Positions 12,185 through 25,032 of a DNA stretch of 64,000 nt are shown piece by piece. The notes under the pieces are model-generated. The model did not search any database. It had not been told where the DNA came from and was given only the letters and a program-made list of their open reading frames with translations. Positions within the stretch are counted from its first letter, which is position 1; each line of letters opens with the position of its first letter. This stretch comes from Panaeolus papilionaceus. Lineage: Eukaryota > Basidiomycota > Agaricomycetes > Agaricales. The stretch covers positions 682,001 through 746,000 of the forward strand of contig JADNRZ010000005.1 in the NCBI GenBank assembly GCA_015501605.1, read 5' to 3'. Position numbers and translations under genes: made by a program.

Positions 12185-12761
12185 AGCCCCGAATCAAAAT
12201 GAATCAACCACCTCACTTCCTCTAATCCGTCGAATCTACCTTTATGTATGTGTCCCTGAAAGCGAATTACATTTATAAATTGAAATGTTAATCGAATTTA
12301 ATATCGTAAACATCGTTTCACCTTTCAATTTGGAAAACTGGCCACCCCTCTAAATTAACAGATAAGGTAGGCGCCCATGTGTTGCTACCCATTGTTCCCA
12401 TAAGGAACCTCCGCCTCTTTGTAAATCAAAAGTCAATGGAGCGAATGGAACGAGCACGCATGGATCGCGCAGTAACATCGGAAATTGCGATGTCGAGATG
12501 CAATCATTAGTGTTACAGTGTTAGTTAATTATAGTGAGTACGTGATGTATACAATGGTGTGCTGGTCCGTGACAATACAAATAAAAGTACAACAACAGTA
12601 AAACGAATAAATATCGGAGTGGATGCATGAAAGTCGTAAAGCGTTGAGAAAAGCGTGGGCATTGAAGGGTTGAAGTTGCATCGAGGTCGTTAGGTGCTTG
12701 GAACAGGAAGGGTCACCAAAGCTTGATGTCATTTGATGACGACGTGGGCAGCGTACAGGGT
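12185..12761. other. Convergent 3' region
   Basis: This lies between the 3' ends of the decarboxylase gene and the minus-strand membrane-protein gene. It is A+T-rich with no coding signal. Confidence 0.4.
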
Positions 12762-13530
12762 TTACTGACGTGGCGGTTGTATTTCTGTGCACCATGGCAT
12801 CGTCGCCACTCCTAGCTGATATTCGGGAAGCTGCTGAGTGTCATCGTCGCTAGCGTGCTCGGGCACATGAGGTAGCTGCATTTCGGAGGGCATAGTGATC
12901 ATAACAGCAACTTCAATCGCTTCGACGGGTAAGGGTTTCTCGCGATGTCGCAAAGAAAGCTTTTTCGACTCTTCATGTATCCAGGAAGGAAGATTTAGTG
13001 AGCTACGACCATGACGAGGATGTTCTGAAGCATCGAGGTGGGGCCCTGGGTCCTCGACTCGTGGCTCCGTGCTCGTAATTGGATCATCACCTCGAAGAAT
13101 CAACTGTGGCCCGCATAACAGTCTCGCAGTGAGAGGCTATGTAAGTAAATGAGCTCAGGGAGTCAGCAATGTATTCGGAGTGAGACAAACGAACCATGAG
13201 AAACATCCAGTCTGGCTCGCTTGTCACTATAGGCTTCTCTAACATGGTTGGAACTTTGAGCAATCCATCCCCATCTCCTGCACCCCAGGTTTCCAATAGA
13301 GCTGCTTGTCTTCTAACCATCAACCTTCTTCTTGAGAGTATGCCACATCCGACGAAGATAAGAAGTAAGACAACGAATGTGATGAGAAACCCGAAGAAAT
13401 AATTGGCCCCGCGATTCATACTTCCAGCCCCATCGTCACCACCGTCGCTTGCAGGAGGGGTAGTGAAAGTGGGCTCATCGAACGAGACAGTGGAGGTAAT
13501 GGGTGCCGTGGTGGTAAAAGCAGAAGACAT
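12762..13530 (-). CDS. Small single-pass membrane protein with conserved cytoplasmic tail
   Basis: Two exons, 13195-13530 and 12762-13136, are joined by a 58-base GT-AG intron (13137-13194) and encode 236 residues. A short Ser/Thr-rich outer segment of about 40 residues precedes one helix (YFFGFLITFVVLLLIFVGC), which is followed by SRRRLMVRR. The tail contains CGPQLILRGDDPITS and ends with LPEYQLGVATMPW plus a few residues. I recall this short architecture, with its FFGFLITFVVLLLIF helix and EYQ..PW end, as a conserved agaricomycete family of unknown function. The LPEY segment resembles the LPxY class of WW-domain ligands, which fits the PPxY tails of neighbouring genes, although that is inference. 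No signal peptide is seen, so orientation rests on the positive-inside rule. Confidence 0.75.
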
Positions 13531-14316
13531 GAACTTTCATGATCCCGAAAGGTGAACCACAGTACCCTGTAATGTTTCCAAAACCTGCCACCGATCTTGT
13601 ATGTTGCACCCATGTTGCAGTTGCTTATCCAATGGCTTATTATGTAATCAGAGGCCCCTATTTATAACGCTCAAGAAATGATCGACGACAGCCTTCGATG
13701 GTGATCCACAACAGCACGCTTTAGGCGCAGCCCTTCATTGCTTCGAAGCAACTTCTCTTCAAGCGCTTTTCAAGACCTCAACCTTCTAACAAGAAGCGAC
13801 ACTCATGGTGGGTGGCTATGCCGTGATGTTTGTTACGTAATTCGATAGCGTACCTGAATGCCAAGAGTTCGTTGTCTGTAACGTTGACCATCGACATACG
13901 AGCACATCCCTGCAGCATCCTCTACTGAGTACCAATCAGAGGTGAACTGATAAGGGGAACGATCTTTGCTTTTTAGACTCGTGACGATCATGCAGTGCTC
14001 AGGTCAGATTCCGTCCCCACCGCTCATCGATAGGAACAACGCCAACACTGCATCCACATGCCGACTGCCGAATAGAATTCTTTCTTAATTGAGTGGTCGA
14101 CGTTGACTGTTGACAAGGGTCGTGATAAAAATCCAGTCACACCGCTACCAGCACGAGGGAACACCATTGAGTTAGTACTGAGCATTCAGTGAACCCACTT
14201 GCAAACTCTCCCTTTCCTTCTCCTCCTTCACAATACAGCAGGACGCGTCCGGTATTATCCTAGGGCTTATTTCTTTGACTCCTTCAGCTTCAGAACAATA
14301 TTAGGAGAAGATCGTC
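13531..14316. other. Divergent promoter region
   Basis: This separates the minus-strand gene ending at 12762 from the plus-strand CFEM gene at 14317. No coding signal is seen. A pyrimidine-rich tract lies around 14205-14285. Confidence 0.4.
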
Positions 14317-15858
14317 ATGTTTCCCGTTGAGACTGTGGCTCTCAACCCACGTCAACTTGGTGGAGGTCAGGATAAGCTTTTATTTTTAGCATGGTTAAAC
14401 TGATATCATATCATCCCCTCAGATTGCTTCACGACCTGTTTGACGAATGCAATGCTTTCTGGGAAATGCATGAATTCCTTTAGTCCAGACTTCTCGTGCA
14501 TGTGTTCAGACTCTTCATTTAAGTCGGACACAGATTCTTGCTTGAAGAGCACCTGTGACGGGAGTGCTAAGCTTCAGGACGCTCAAACGACTTGGGGCTA
14601 TTTTTGTGTATATGTGAATGTAAGTCCCAGTATTTCAAACAAGACTGTTTCCCCTGGGGCTAATGGCAAATCTTAGTCCGGTGCGTACACCGGTCTGCCT
14701 ACGGCCACTGGTCCAGGAATAAACTTCCCAACGTCATTGCTCACCCGCACAACCAAACCATCTACATCGCCGACATCCTCTAGCAGTAGCGGAAATAGTA
14801 ACAACGGCAACGGCAACAATCCGAATTCTAATGGAGGCAATGATAATACTGGTGGAACGAGCAAAGAATCAAAAGTTCCTCTAGGTGCAATCATTGGAGG
14901 AGCTGTTGGTGGTGTGGCCCTCATTCTCATGGTCGTATTCATGATTCTCTACTTCCGTCGCAAGCGGAAGCCAGCTCAGAACTTGAACGAAAAGTACCCA
15001 CAAGGCCCACCAAACCCCGCATTCCAACAACAATTTGTACCACCACAACCACCTGTGGCACACATGAATATGGGGCCTTCGCCAGTAATCAACCCGTCTA
15101 TGGCTGGCGGAGCAAGTCCCAACCCCTCCTTCAATTCTGCCACACCATTTATGAATCAAGCGTCAGGTTATGCTCCTTCGGCCAACTCGTTTGTCTCGGG
15201 CCAAACATCATTCAACAACCTTCAACCTGTCGCATCCTACCCGACACAACCAAGCCATCTGCCACCTGGTGCTGGTATAGGTGTGCCCATGTCCTCCCAA
15301 GGACAAATATATCCCGAGAACACCGGATCCACAAATATCGTATCTCCATTCCTTTCACCAACTAGCGCTCACTCACACTCATTTAATTCCCACCCTTCAA
15401 TGCCACCTCCCTCACACAGTTCTTCATCCATTCCTACTACTTCTGATAACAGCCGACTGACAATGATCAGCACAAACAGTCAACAGCATCTATTAGGGAT
15501 GACCACGTATTCCAGCCCAAATTCGAGTGTACCATCTCCACCTTCCACTGGTTCTTCTCCGTCACAGCAGGCAGCAGCCCAGCTGAACGAGAAACAACGC
15601 TTGCAGATACATCTGGAATACCAAGACGGTGCTGCTACGGCTGGATCAAGCTCCTCTGCAGCAGGTGGACCCACTGGCCTCCCTCAGTCTGGATTCCACG
15701 TTACGAATAGCCACCAGCAGGATGGTCTCGATGGTCGGTCGGTAGTCTACTCCACGACAACTACCTCTGGAGTTGGCTCGAAGGGTGGTGCTTACAACGT
15801 CACGAATCCTACCTCTGATAGGATAGATGCTCCCCCGGTTTACTCAGAGCAGTCATGA
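14317..15858 (+). CDS. CFEM-domain single-pass membrane protein with PPxY tail
   Basis: Exons are 14317-14365, 14423-14619 and 14677-15858, giving 475 residues. The first donor could instead lie at 14360. Exon 2 is a compact CFEM-type cysteine module: DCFTTC, GKC, SCMCS, SCLKSTC and YFC, eight cysteines in the CFEM order. CFEM modules act at fungal surfaces, often in haem binding or as receptor ectodomains. The first exon is short and not an obvious signal peptide, so an upstream exon may be missing. After an Asn/Ser-rich stalk comes the helix GAIIGGAVGGVALILMVVF, then YFRRKRK and a Pro/Ser/Gln-rich tail of about 300 residues. The tail has two G-(F/Y)-x-V-T-N type motifs and ends DAPPVYSEQS. 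It is the closest neighbour and probable paralogue of the gene at 16790. Confidence 0.82.
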
Positions 15859-16789
15859 TTATATCGGTTATATCTACCAAATGATGCACATTCCGATTTT
15901 TGATCGACTAGCACTTATTTCTACGTACTATCAGAGCAAATTTAAGATATATTGTATATAACTCACGCCATTTTACCTGATCCTGTGGATTAGATATATT
16001 ATCCAATAGATATACCCAGACATCGTGTGACTCTACGAGTCTAACTTGCTTCCATCGTTATCCTGGGTATTCTTAGCTAGGTATGCATCGATCACTGGGC
16101 AGTGCTCAAGATTAGCGCCTGGGCTCTGGCGCTGGTGATAAAACCAGAAGTTTGCAGATCTTCCTGGCCAAGACATGGTCGTCGTCCCCAGGATACATTT
16201 CGAATACTAATGTCGTTTCGAAGGTCCTAATGATATCCTCTTCACAATGACATCTCATTCCGATTCCGGGCATCATGTAAGCTTATCCTTGAAGGATTCC
16301 GGTGATGGAGACCCGGAAACAATCCGACACCCTATTTTTACGACGATCAATAAAGATTTTCGGGGAATTGTATGATTGCCTTGAAAGTTGAAACACGTTC
16401 GAACAAAGCTCTCAATACCCAAAAGCTACGCTCTGATTACGGCAAAACTAATGAAGCCTCGTTATTTTAGACGCCTTGACATATGTGCCTCATGCGCTCG
16501 TTGCCTTCTTTAAATTGCAACACATCAATCATTGGAACCGTTATATCGGATTAAAGTCGCCCTGTAGATAAGCCAAATAACAGATGACCCATGTAGACGT
16601 CAGCTATTTTTACTTCACGATTGCAGTTGTTCCCGTGCCTGGCGAAACCATTCGTCGCTGGTGGTCACAGTTGAATGCCCACTACGCCAGATGCCCTCTG
16701 CAGCTTTGTTCCTTCACTCCACTCACCCAGGCGGCTGGGGAACCACATTCCTCAAAAGCTCTCCTTGCAATGTCTTTTCTGGGTACGTA
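15859..16789. other. Intergenic
   Basis: No gene is seen. The open frame at 16584-16790 reads into the start of the next gene but resembles nothing known. Confidence 0.4.
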
Positions 16790-18163
16790 ATGAGTTTGAA
16801 ATGGCCCTCAATCAGGATCGGCCTGACCATATTCAATGGTTCATCACAATTCACCACTACAGGGTGCTACGACCAGTGTCTTGGGCAGGGCGTCCTGGAC
16901 GGAACCTGCGGGACAACTGACTTTGAATGCATATGCGAACCCACATTCATCACAGGCTACGAGTCTTGCCTATCCACGACATGCAGTTCGCCTTCGGACA
17001 TCTCGACCGCTCAACAAAGCTTCAGAGATTTTTGTGCCGAGACGGTATGTCAAACAGTCTAACTCACCCAAATGCCTACTTTATGAACCTCATTGCAGGG
17101 TCACATCTTATCAACTTCCTTGAGCGCTCCAGCAGCACCGACATCTACCACCCCAACATCTACCACCAAGTCACGTACCATTACAACCACCAGCCCCTTT
17201 ATTAACATCCCAACTTTTCCTGGCACTAGCAACGGGAATGACAACTCCGGCCAACTAAAAATCATTATTGCTGCAGTACTGGGAGGCGCGGCGTTTCTCT
17301 TCCCCATTACATTCGTCGTTATCCGTCACATTATGAGACGCAGACAGGTTCGCAAGGCCATGAACACGCAGACCATGCTACAAGCGGCAAACCAGAACTC
17401 TCAACCCCAAAGTCCACCAGTCATGGCATATCAACCACCCCAACCACCTCCATCCACCAACCCACCATATGTTCCTTCGAACGAGCCATCCCCAGCATGG
17501 ACAAGTCAGGATACCACAAATTACAACACCCAAGCAAACACATCAGGGTATAACAGTGTGTCATATCCCCTAGCATACCCCGGCGCATATCCCACCTCCA
17601 GTTCTCAGAGTTATGGGAACAGCTATTCCAACCTCAATTACCCAGCCCAACCCAAATACATACCTCCTGGCACTCAAATCCCCGTGCGCCTGGAATATCC
17701 TGGCCCAATCATCAACACCCAAACCTTCAACGCCGACGGTTTCAATTATTATCCTCCGCCTGCAACAGCCTCACAGCCATCACAGAGCACTATTTCGTCT
17801 TATTATTCCTCAGGCGTGAAGACTGCCCTCTCATCCACAAGCGAGCAACACCCCCTGAGATCGCCTGCTGGTGTACCACAGAGCACAATATCGTCCCCGC
17901 CGCTCACACCAGCACCGCCTTCATCCCAGACTCCCTCTGTGCGTCCAGAGGCCGGGGATGGTGCAACGGGCTTCCAAATCACCAACCTCCATGAGATGGA
18001 CGGTTCAGACGACGTACAAGGACGGTCCTCTGCAAATCGAGAGTCAATCCAACCTGGTTCTGATGGCCCATCTGGAGGTTTTAGAATCACCAATGTTGGT
18101 GGACCGCGACCTAGTCCTGCTGACACCCAAGATACGTCTAGAGAGGTTATGATGATACTTTGA
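16790..18163 (+). CDS. CFEM-domain single-pass membrane protein lacking a terminal PPxY
   Basis: Exons are 16790-17044 and 17099-18163, giving 439 residues if the ATG at 16790 is used. An alternative start at 16770 would splice from a strong GTACGT donor directly to GCYDQC, making a very short first exon. The CFEM cysteines are CYDQC, GTC, CICE, SCLSTTC and FCAE. A Thr-rich stalk precedes the helix (IIIAAVLGGAAFLFPITFVV), followed by MRRRQVRK and a Pro/Tyr/Ser-rich tail. Two segments, GFQITN and GGFRITN, echo the tail motif of the gene at 14317. Unlike its neighbours, the tail ends REVMMIL with no PPxY. Tandem duplication with the 14317 gene is likely. The ligand and role are unknown. Confidence 0.8.
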
Positions 18164-18609
18164 GGTCTAAGATCTGCATAACTTTTAATGTTTGCATGTA
18201 TTATCCATATTTACGACGAGTACACATACCATCGTCCAGGCAGAAGCCTAACGTTAGGACACTGGGGATAACAAAAAGGAGTCATGGCAAAAATTGTTCA
18301 ACGTATTGCAAAATCAGATCGGCTGAGTTCTTAAACGGCCTTGGAAGGGAAATAGTCCACTGGGTGTATCATAATAAAGGCACTGGAATACAATTTATGT
18401 GAATAACAAGTACAGTGTCAAAAATAATAAGAAGGCGACAAGAAAACACCTAGATGTCTCATTAAACCGTCGACAAGGCTGTAGTTTTTTTTTGGTTATG
18501 TGGACAATACTTGACAATAAGATTAAGGCAACGAGGGTATGAAGGCGAAAGAGAAGATGAGCGACCAATTGGGCGAATAGCAGTTCAAGTACTTGCCGAT
18601 GCATCTCGT
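18164..18609. other. Convergent 3' region
   Basis: These are the 3' flanks of the CFEM gene and of the minus-strand splicing-factor gene. No coding signal is seen. Confidence 0.4.
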
Positions 18610-20334
18610 TTAGCCACTCTTTTTACGAGATCGCATGACCTTGTTTCGCAGAGCCCTTTCTTTCAATTCATTTTCCCGCCGTTCCAAGTCTTCATCATGT
18701 GGAGTCTATGGATGCAGAGTCAGCAACAACACTTGCAACAACACCGGAACAGAACGAACCTTACCATCGTCTTCGTCGTCCCATTTAGACTTCCTGCGTT
18801 CAAGTTCGGCTTGACCTCTGATTTTGAGCTCATTCTTCACTGCTTTGCTGGAAGAGGCTGGCGGATCCACATCCATAGAGTGACGGCTGCGGTCTGTTGG
18901 AGACCTTGAACGCGAACGACTACCATCGTCTCTACGTGGTCGCTTTCCCGCTGGCCTAGATGGACTCTTGTTACGAGGAGACGCTGCTGTTGAACTGGAA
19001 GATGGACTCCTTCTCTTTCTGGGGGGTGACCCGCTTCGGTTTTTTGGGCGTCGACTGTCGCTGCGTCTTCTGGCATACTTTCTTGGAGGAGATCGAGAGC
19101 GACTTCGGGAATCAGAAATGGACCTGCGACGTCGTGGAGAAGGGCTGCGACGCCGCCGAACTTCACGTTCCCGTTGACGTGGAGGAGTCAACGATGGAGA
19201 TCGAGGTCTGCGTCTGTTTGGAGGCGGAGAACGAGAAGAAGACCTCGACCTCGATCTTCTAGGAGAGGGCCTTCTAGGAGGAGAGGGTCTTCTATTTGGG
19301 GATGAACGCCTCCTCGGCGGTGTACGTGACCGACTGCGGGGGCTAGCGTCACGAGAGGATGAGTGTCGACGCGGTGGAGATCTGAATCTGCGTGGAGCGG
19401 GAGAACGGGAATTACGAGGAGTAACTGAGCGAGACCTGCGGCGGGGACCTGGTGAACGACGACGGGGAGGCTGCAAAGAAGAAAAACACGTTAATATATG
19501 CGTGCGTCTTTTTGATAGGAAAGAAGACCAACCCCGCCAGATGGTCCACCTGGCCCACCGCCCCTGCCACCCCACCCAGCATCGCGAGGCCTATTCGCAC
19601 CACGGTCATCGTCAAAGCGGCTACCACCGCGTCCACGACCGCCGCCGCGCCCTCTTCCACCACGCCCTCCTCTCCCACCGCGCTCTGTATCACGGATCTC
19701 GTCCAAACGCGATCTTCTGTCTCTTTCATCAATGGCACGAGAATCGTTTTCTCTAGCTTTGCGCATTTCCTCCTTCTTTTGTTCAATAAAAGTCTTTGGA
19801 ACACCTGTTACGTCGGCTTGAGCCTCTAGAAGTAATTTCCATAAGTCGACCATGAAGGCTGGGGTGTCTTTGGTAAGGAACCCCATCAAGTTGATTTGCA
19901 TTTTTCTGGGGTCAGGCATCTGGTAAAAGGGAGCTTTTCGGTGAGCATCCCGTATACAAGAGCAAGTTAAAATAATACGCACGGGTTCTTGCTCGTTCTC
20001 CAGTAGACCCATAGCATACTCGACAACAACTTCATCTTCGAAACCGATGTACTCAATTATCTTTTTGGCAATCCAAGGCCTTATGACAGTCATGTTGACT
20101 TTCCTCATGTCCACCTGTATAACCTCACATTTAATCTCGTGCATCCACCAATATGCCTTTTCTCACCTTCTTTTCGAACTCTGCTGGAAACTTCATCGTT
20201 TTAAGTAGCTTGAGTTCCTTGTCCGAGAACCGCCTATCCTGGTCGGCTGATGTACCTTTGAAAAACCCTGTCGCCAAAATGTTAAGTGTGCCCTACTTAG
20301 TATAACAAATGGCAGTCATACCTGCGTCAGCCAT
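18610..20334 (-). CDS. SRRM1: SRRM1/SRm160-type splicing coactivator (PWI plus RS domain)
   Basis: This is a nuclear pre-mRNA splicing coactivator. Six exons on the minus strand, 20322-20334, 20167-20267, 19983-20114, 19533-19919, 18760-19470 and 18610-18705, give 479 residues. The N-terminus, MADAGFFKGTSADQD, matches the family closely and rests on a first coding exon of only 13 bases. The PWI domain covers roughly residues 35-130: KVNMTVIRPWIAKKI, IGFEDEVVVEYA, and MQINLMGFL through LWKLLLEAQ. It binds nucleic acid and spliceosomal partners. An RGG-rich stretch follows (GGRGGRGGRGRGG). Then comes a long arginine-serine domain of about 200 residues, and a short basic end (RNKVMRSRKKSG). No disruption is seen. 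The repetitive RS region produces long spurious antisense frames. Confidence 0.93.
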
Positions 20335-21693
20335 GTTGTGAGCGTCTAAAACTGTGTTGGAGCTGTTAAGAACAGTGACGAAACTTGGGCTCTGAAATGG
20401 CAACACTGATGAAAATCCCCGTGGGAGTTAATGACAAACAAAGCCCCTATCCAGCACATTTCACGCTGGTCGTTAATTTTTTTGATTTATTATTTTGCAC
20501 TTTATATACCGTGCAATACTGGGAGGCAGAGGGCTTGATTATTCTGAGGCGCATCAAAGACACGCACCAGGACTCGTAACCACGAAATGGGGTGGTATGC
20601 ATATTGAGTGGGCACATTTTTGACCAAAAGCTCTTCCAGGCTCACGAACGTGTCAGCGCAATGAGCGAAAGACATGACACATGCTTGAAGACATAAAGTT
20701 CGCAGCGTCCTTGAAAGGGCCAACTCGGTTTTGGTCCCCAGATATGTCAGGAATAACGCATTGGGATTGTTAACAGCTCTGGGGCACTGGATAGAAGCGA
20801 CGTTACACCGTAGTCCCTGATCGTTTCCTGGAAAGTTCGTGCGTTGTCCTGCTCCTCTGGATGAAGTGTGAAGTAAATTATGTTGCATCTTTCGAACGCC
20901 TTCGTTGTCTGTAATACTTGCTACTGGTCAGAATCGAAGAACATTTTCTTGGTTGTCTCGCCCTTGGCTTTCTCATGCTGACCTTCCAGATCAACTGTTT
21001 TTGGCATCGTCACTGGCTAAGCATTGACACCAACATGGAGATTTTCTGAGCGTGAGCGTGCTAGGAATGCTTCGATCCATTTCACAGATCCCGGTGTGTC
21101 GATATTGTCACTTCTCAGAATCGAAGAATGCTCGCCGATGCCAGCGTCGAGTTTGTCCAAGCGTTGACGTAGGTGATAAGGCGTAGACGAGGCCGCTCTT
21201 GCAATCTCGAACGCAAGGGTCCCGCCTTGTGTGTATCCTTGCAGCATTGGCTGACGCAGTGACTAATTGCCGCAGCAGTATTCCAATGCAATGCGTCGCT
21301 GTGCAACAGGCCACGTCTGATAGTGTCTGGGTACATGTTTAGAAGTTGATTGGGAGATCGCCTGTTATTGCGAGGGCGGGTAGAAGCCATTCGTCGACGT
21401 TATACGCTGGTGCTGATTGAGGGAGTAGCAATCGATGGAGGGGACCATTTCGAAATTTCAACTGTTTCGCATCCGTCTATATATTTGCCAATGGCGGGCC
21501 AGAGTTAACATCGTCTTGGGCTTGCACATGTGCACCCGCACGGTGGATCAGAATCCCAAATCTAGCCATTCTGCCTTTATTGGCTTCCAAAGATCGCGGC
21601 TTTACATGGCTTTACACGAATGCAAATACAACATTATAACCTTACAACTCATAAAAAAGAGCATAATTGACTTTATCTGCCCCTTTACATTGG
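20335..21693. other. Intergenic, possible unrecognised coding relics
   Basis: Minus-strand fragments look protein-like but do not assemble. At 20502-20888 there is a leucine-rich stretch (LSRTLRTLCLQAC). At 21017-21247 there is a stretch with TQGGTLAFEIARAA. I recognise no family, and stops and frame changes separate the pieces. They may be remnants of a decayed gene or chance. Confidence 0.3.
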
Positions 21694-24600
21694 CTAATCA
21701 AGGGCGCCATTTCCATTGCAGTAATCGACGTTGCCCGCTGCAGGATTTCCGGCCCACTAAGCAAAGCAGATGTCAGATAAAGCAATTGAACAATGCTAAT
21801 AATGAGGGCACGTACATTTGGGAAAGGCCGCTCAACTCCGGAGGCACCAAACACTGCAAACGATAGAACGAAGATCATAACCTGTGCTCCACCATCAAGA
21901 GCACCGCCCAAGATGTAATTGTACTTCTTGTACCAGCCAGGATGATATCGCCTGAGCCACAGCTGAGACACGAGTCCAACGATGATACTCGATGTGATAG
22001 TGGAATTGACACCAACAGACATCCATGCGGAGTACTATGACAGGGTCAGCGCGTGTGAAGGCGTGGAGACCCAGATTCAATTTACCTGGTATATAATAGG
22101 CAGCATAATGCTTTGTACCTCGACAGGTCCGATCTTAGTCCACCTCTAAAGCAACATCAGACCGTATCCGTGCGCAGAACAATATAAATTTACCTTGTGA
22201 ATTAACCACTGAACGGTGGTCGGTACCATTCCTATCAACAAGCTCATGGGTACGATCCAGTATGGACCATTGAAGCCATAAAGTTGTTTTGCGAGTGACC
22301 AAGTGACAGCAGCGCTGTTCAAGCTCTGTGGCTGTTGACCGCTCCACACGTTCGTTCCTGTCGGGCTCAGGAGGATTTCCCTCTGTGCATCTACGACCGA
22401 AACCATGACCACTGCACGACGTCAGTAACAGCCAGCAGCGGCAATGGAGCTTAGTATTCACCGTAGTTGATAATTGCACCCAAAATTGTTCCCCAGATCT
22501 GGGTGAGGAACATCACTCGGGGAGGAATCTTCATATACTGGCCCATCTTGAGGTCACCGGCTAAGTTGATAGAGGTTGAAATAACATCGTGACTCCACAT
22601 AGAGAACTATTATAAAGAGTCTGAGTTAATTGATGAACCGACGACGACGTAAAATACATACGTAGAGATTGGCCACTGGGCGTCCGGGATTTATGGCACC
22701 TGCGACCATCTTCATTAGCTGGTTCGTCGCGATTCCGTTACCCATGCGAGCAAAAAGAAGCGTTGAAAAAGGCTACAGTCTCGTGTCAGCATCCCTAAAG
22801 ACCGTAGTATAACTAGTGTCGCTATACGTACTGTAATGAAGGCACCAAGAATTAAGGCCACAATATAAGACCACCATGGCAGAGTTGTCTGTCCCTTAAA
22901 GACGACGATGAGGCCTAATGTCAAGTCAAATTAGAGTTGTCTTCTCATTCATGTTAAGATAAAACCTACCGGCCACAAATGAAAGGACGAGTAACCCCGC
23001 ATACCAATGCCAGGGTGCTTCTTTGTATTTTTTCATAGCCTATGTTGCGGCAAGTGATCAGAGGGAGTTACGCCAGCCAATGATCATCGTGGAAGAGCGT
23101 ACCTGGTAATGAGGGTCGGGCTGTGTCCTGTTGTACGCCAGTTTGAACGATTCTCGAGCATATCCTCCCCAGAATAGAACAACGTGAGCGATAAGCCCAC
23201 CAATCTGGATAAATGAGTTGCTCAGTCATCCCTACTTGCAACAATAGCGTCAGACACATACGGCTAAATTCGCAGTAAGGTTCGACCAGGCATTAGAACC
23301 CGTTAAGGCTGGTAACCCAATTTCGTCCAACGCTGTCTGGTTAAGCTGGAAATGGGTACCAAAAACGGCAGACTGGTGATAGATCGACCCATTGGAGGAA
23401 AAGATAGATGTCGATAACATGGGGAACGCCTTAGACTAGAATAGCTTATTAGTGCCGCTAGAGGGGAAAAGAAACTAAAAAAAGACTTACATTCCAAAGA
23501 TTGGAATAATAAATGCCCATGATAACGATGTAGCAAAAGAAGTACCCAATCCAAGAGTTGGCTAGTCGCAGAGCGTTTTAGCATATGGAAGAAACGGTTC
23601 ATGTGACGCCACCAACCTTGCTGAATCAGAGGCAAACTCATGTATCTGCGATCAATGCCTTCAGAGATACCACAAAAAAGTTGAAAGAAGCTGACATACC
23701 CGGATCCAATGTACTGCCAATCGAATGATAAAGAAGCGAGTCCTAACCCTTCATTTCCGTCAGTACCGCCAAAGAGGTTGGTGAAGAAATTGACGGTGCT
23801 GGCAGGGGCCTTCTGACTGGCGAGACAGAATATATTCACCCCATTCAAGAGTGGGAACATATACGCAGGTATAATCTCGTAAACAAACATCGCTGTAAAC
23901 GCCGTCCAAAATAGCTTGACCCTCTTATAATTAGCAGCAGTGTCGAAATGCAACGCTAGGACATAAAAGTCAATTCAATTGAACTCGATAACAAAGAAAA
24001 AGCGGCACACCTTGGAAAACGGATACGGTTGGCAGATTCTTTATTTCATAAAACGCGCTTGAATTAGACAATGTTTACTAAATATTGAACACTTTGGACT
24101 TACTGTCCAGTAAACCATTTCGGAAGGATACACAGTAAGTGGGCGAAGGAGGCCCACGAGCCCATATCTGTGCGGTTGAGAAGGCCGGTCAGTGGGGAGT
24201 AAACAACATCGAACAGCCGACTGACCCGAAGCAAGCCGTGGAGAAGGTTGCAAGAATAGCAGTCGTAGCTTCGACCTTGGTGTCGTAATAAAGCTAGTGA
24301 TGAAGTGTGAAAATACAGATGAAGAGAGTGGAGATAAGAGCAAACCTTCTGGACAGCAAAGTTCTGCACCGCGGAACTCCCACTAGCAGCAGTGGATGCC
24401 ACAAGGGAGGCAACAACATGCTGAAAATAACGTTGAGCTAGGGAACACATGTGTGCTGATAACAATGTATATACCTCTTTAATCGTAAATGGACCTGGGT
24501 TGATAAAATGGATTAAGCGGTCAAGTTTGCTCGAAGAAACACCATCAGTCAAGGTGCGAGTCGGTAAAACCTTGGCCCATGCATTGCCAGCCGAATAGGT

Positions 24601-25032
24601 CAACAGAAGCAAGAACACCGTCGATACGGTCATTTGCACCGGTTTGAAAAGATATATCTAAACATTAACTGCTATCAGTGGTGCTATAATGTCACACCGT
24701 AAAGGACTTACCTGACAAAGTGCAGCACCGAGGCCAGCAAACAAGGTTCCAAGTACAATGGACCTAAATGTGAGGGCTTGGTCGCCATCGTCCCGCACGT
24801 CGACGGCGAATCGTGAAACGTCCTTGCCTGTGGTAATAACGGGTTCTCCATTGCGATATTTCGGCTTTTCGTCCTCTCCAGAGATGAAGGAGCCGTCATC
24901 GACCGCTTTTTCGTCCACTATGTCAACACTCGATGATTTAGAATCAACGGGCATTTTCTCGTTGGAGATAAAAGAGTCATGATGCGGCAAGGTGTTGGCA
25001 GGGGCAGGCTCGTCCTGGATTATCGAAGCCAT
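21694..25032 (-). CDS. Oligopeptide transporter (OPT family)
   Basis: This is a proton-coupled small-peptide importer of the plasma membrane. About 19 exons can be chained on the minus strand. The first are 24712-25032, 24475-24657, 24346-24420, 24226-24293, 24104-24167, 24011-24038 and 23700-23955, and the last ends with stop 21694-21696. A cytosolic acidic N-terminus of about 85 residues precedes the first helix (LTFRSIVLGTLFAGLGAALCQ). OPT landmarks follow in order: NPGPFTIKEH, GLLRPLTVYPSEMVYW, YEIIPAYMFPLLNGVNIFCL, FDWQYIGSGYMSLPLIQQ, WQAVSANSWIGY-like ANSWIGYFFCY, KMGQYMKIPPRVMF, FNGPYWIVPMSLLIG, WYKKYNYILGGALDGG and NVDYCNGNG. No break is seen. Substrate choice cannot be read from sequence. 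The gene is isolated, with no obvious operon-like partner. Confidence 0.92.

Noticed and set aside
18837..19829. Long open frames on both strands opposite the RS domain
   Set aside because: They are by-products of the repetitive Arg/Ser codons of SRRM1. The minus-strand frame fits a conserved protein with correct splicing.
20502..21390. Minus-strand fragments with leucine-rich and GGTLAFEIA-like segments
   Set aside because: Fragments cannot be joined in frame by plausible introns, and I could not match them to a family. Left as unresolved intergenic sequence.
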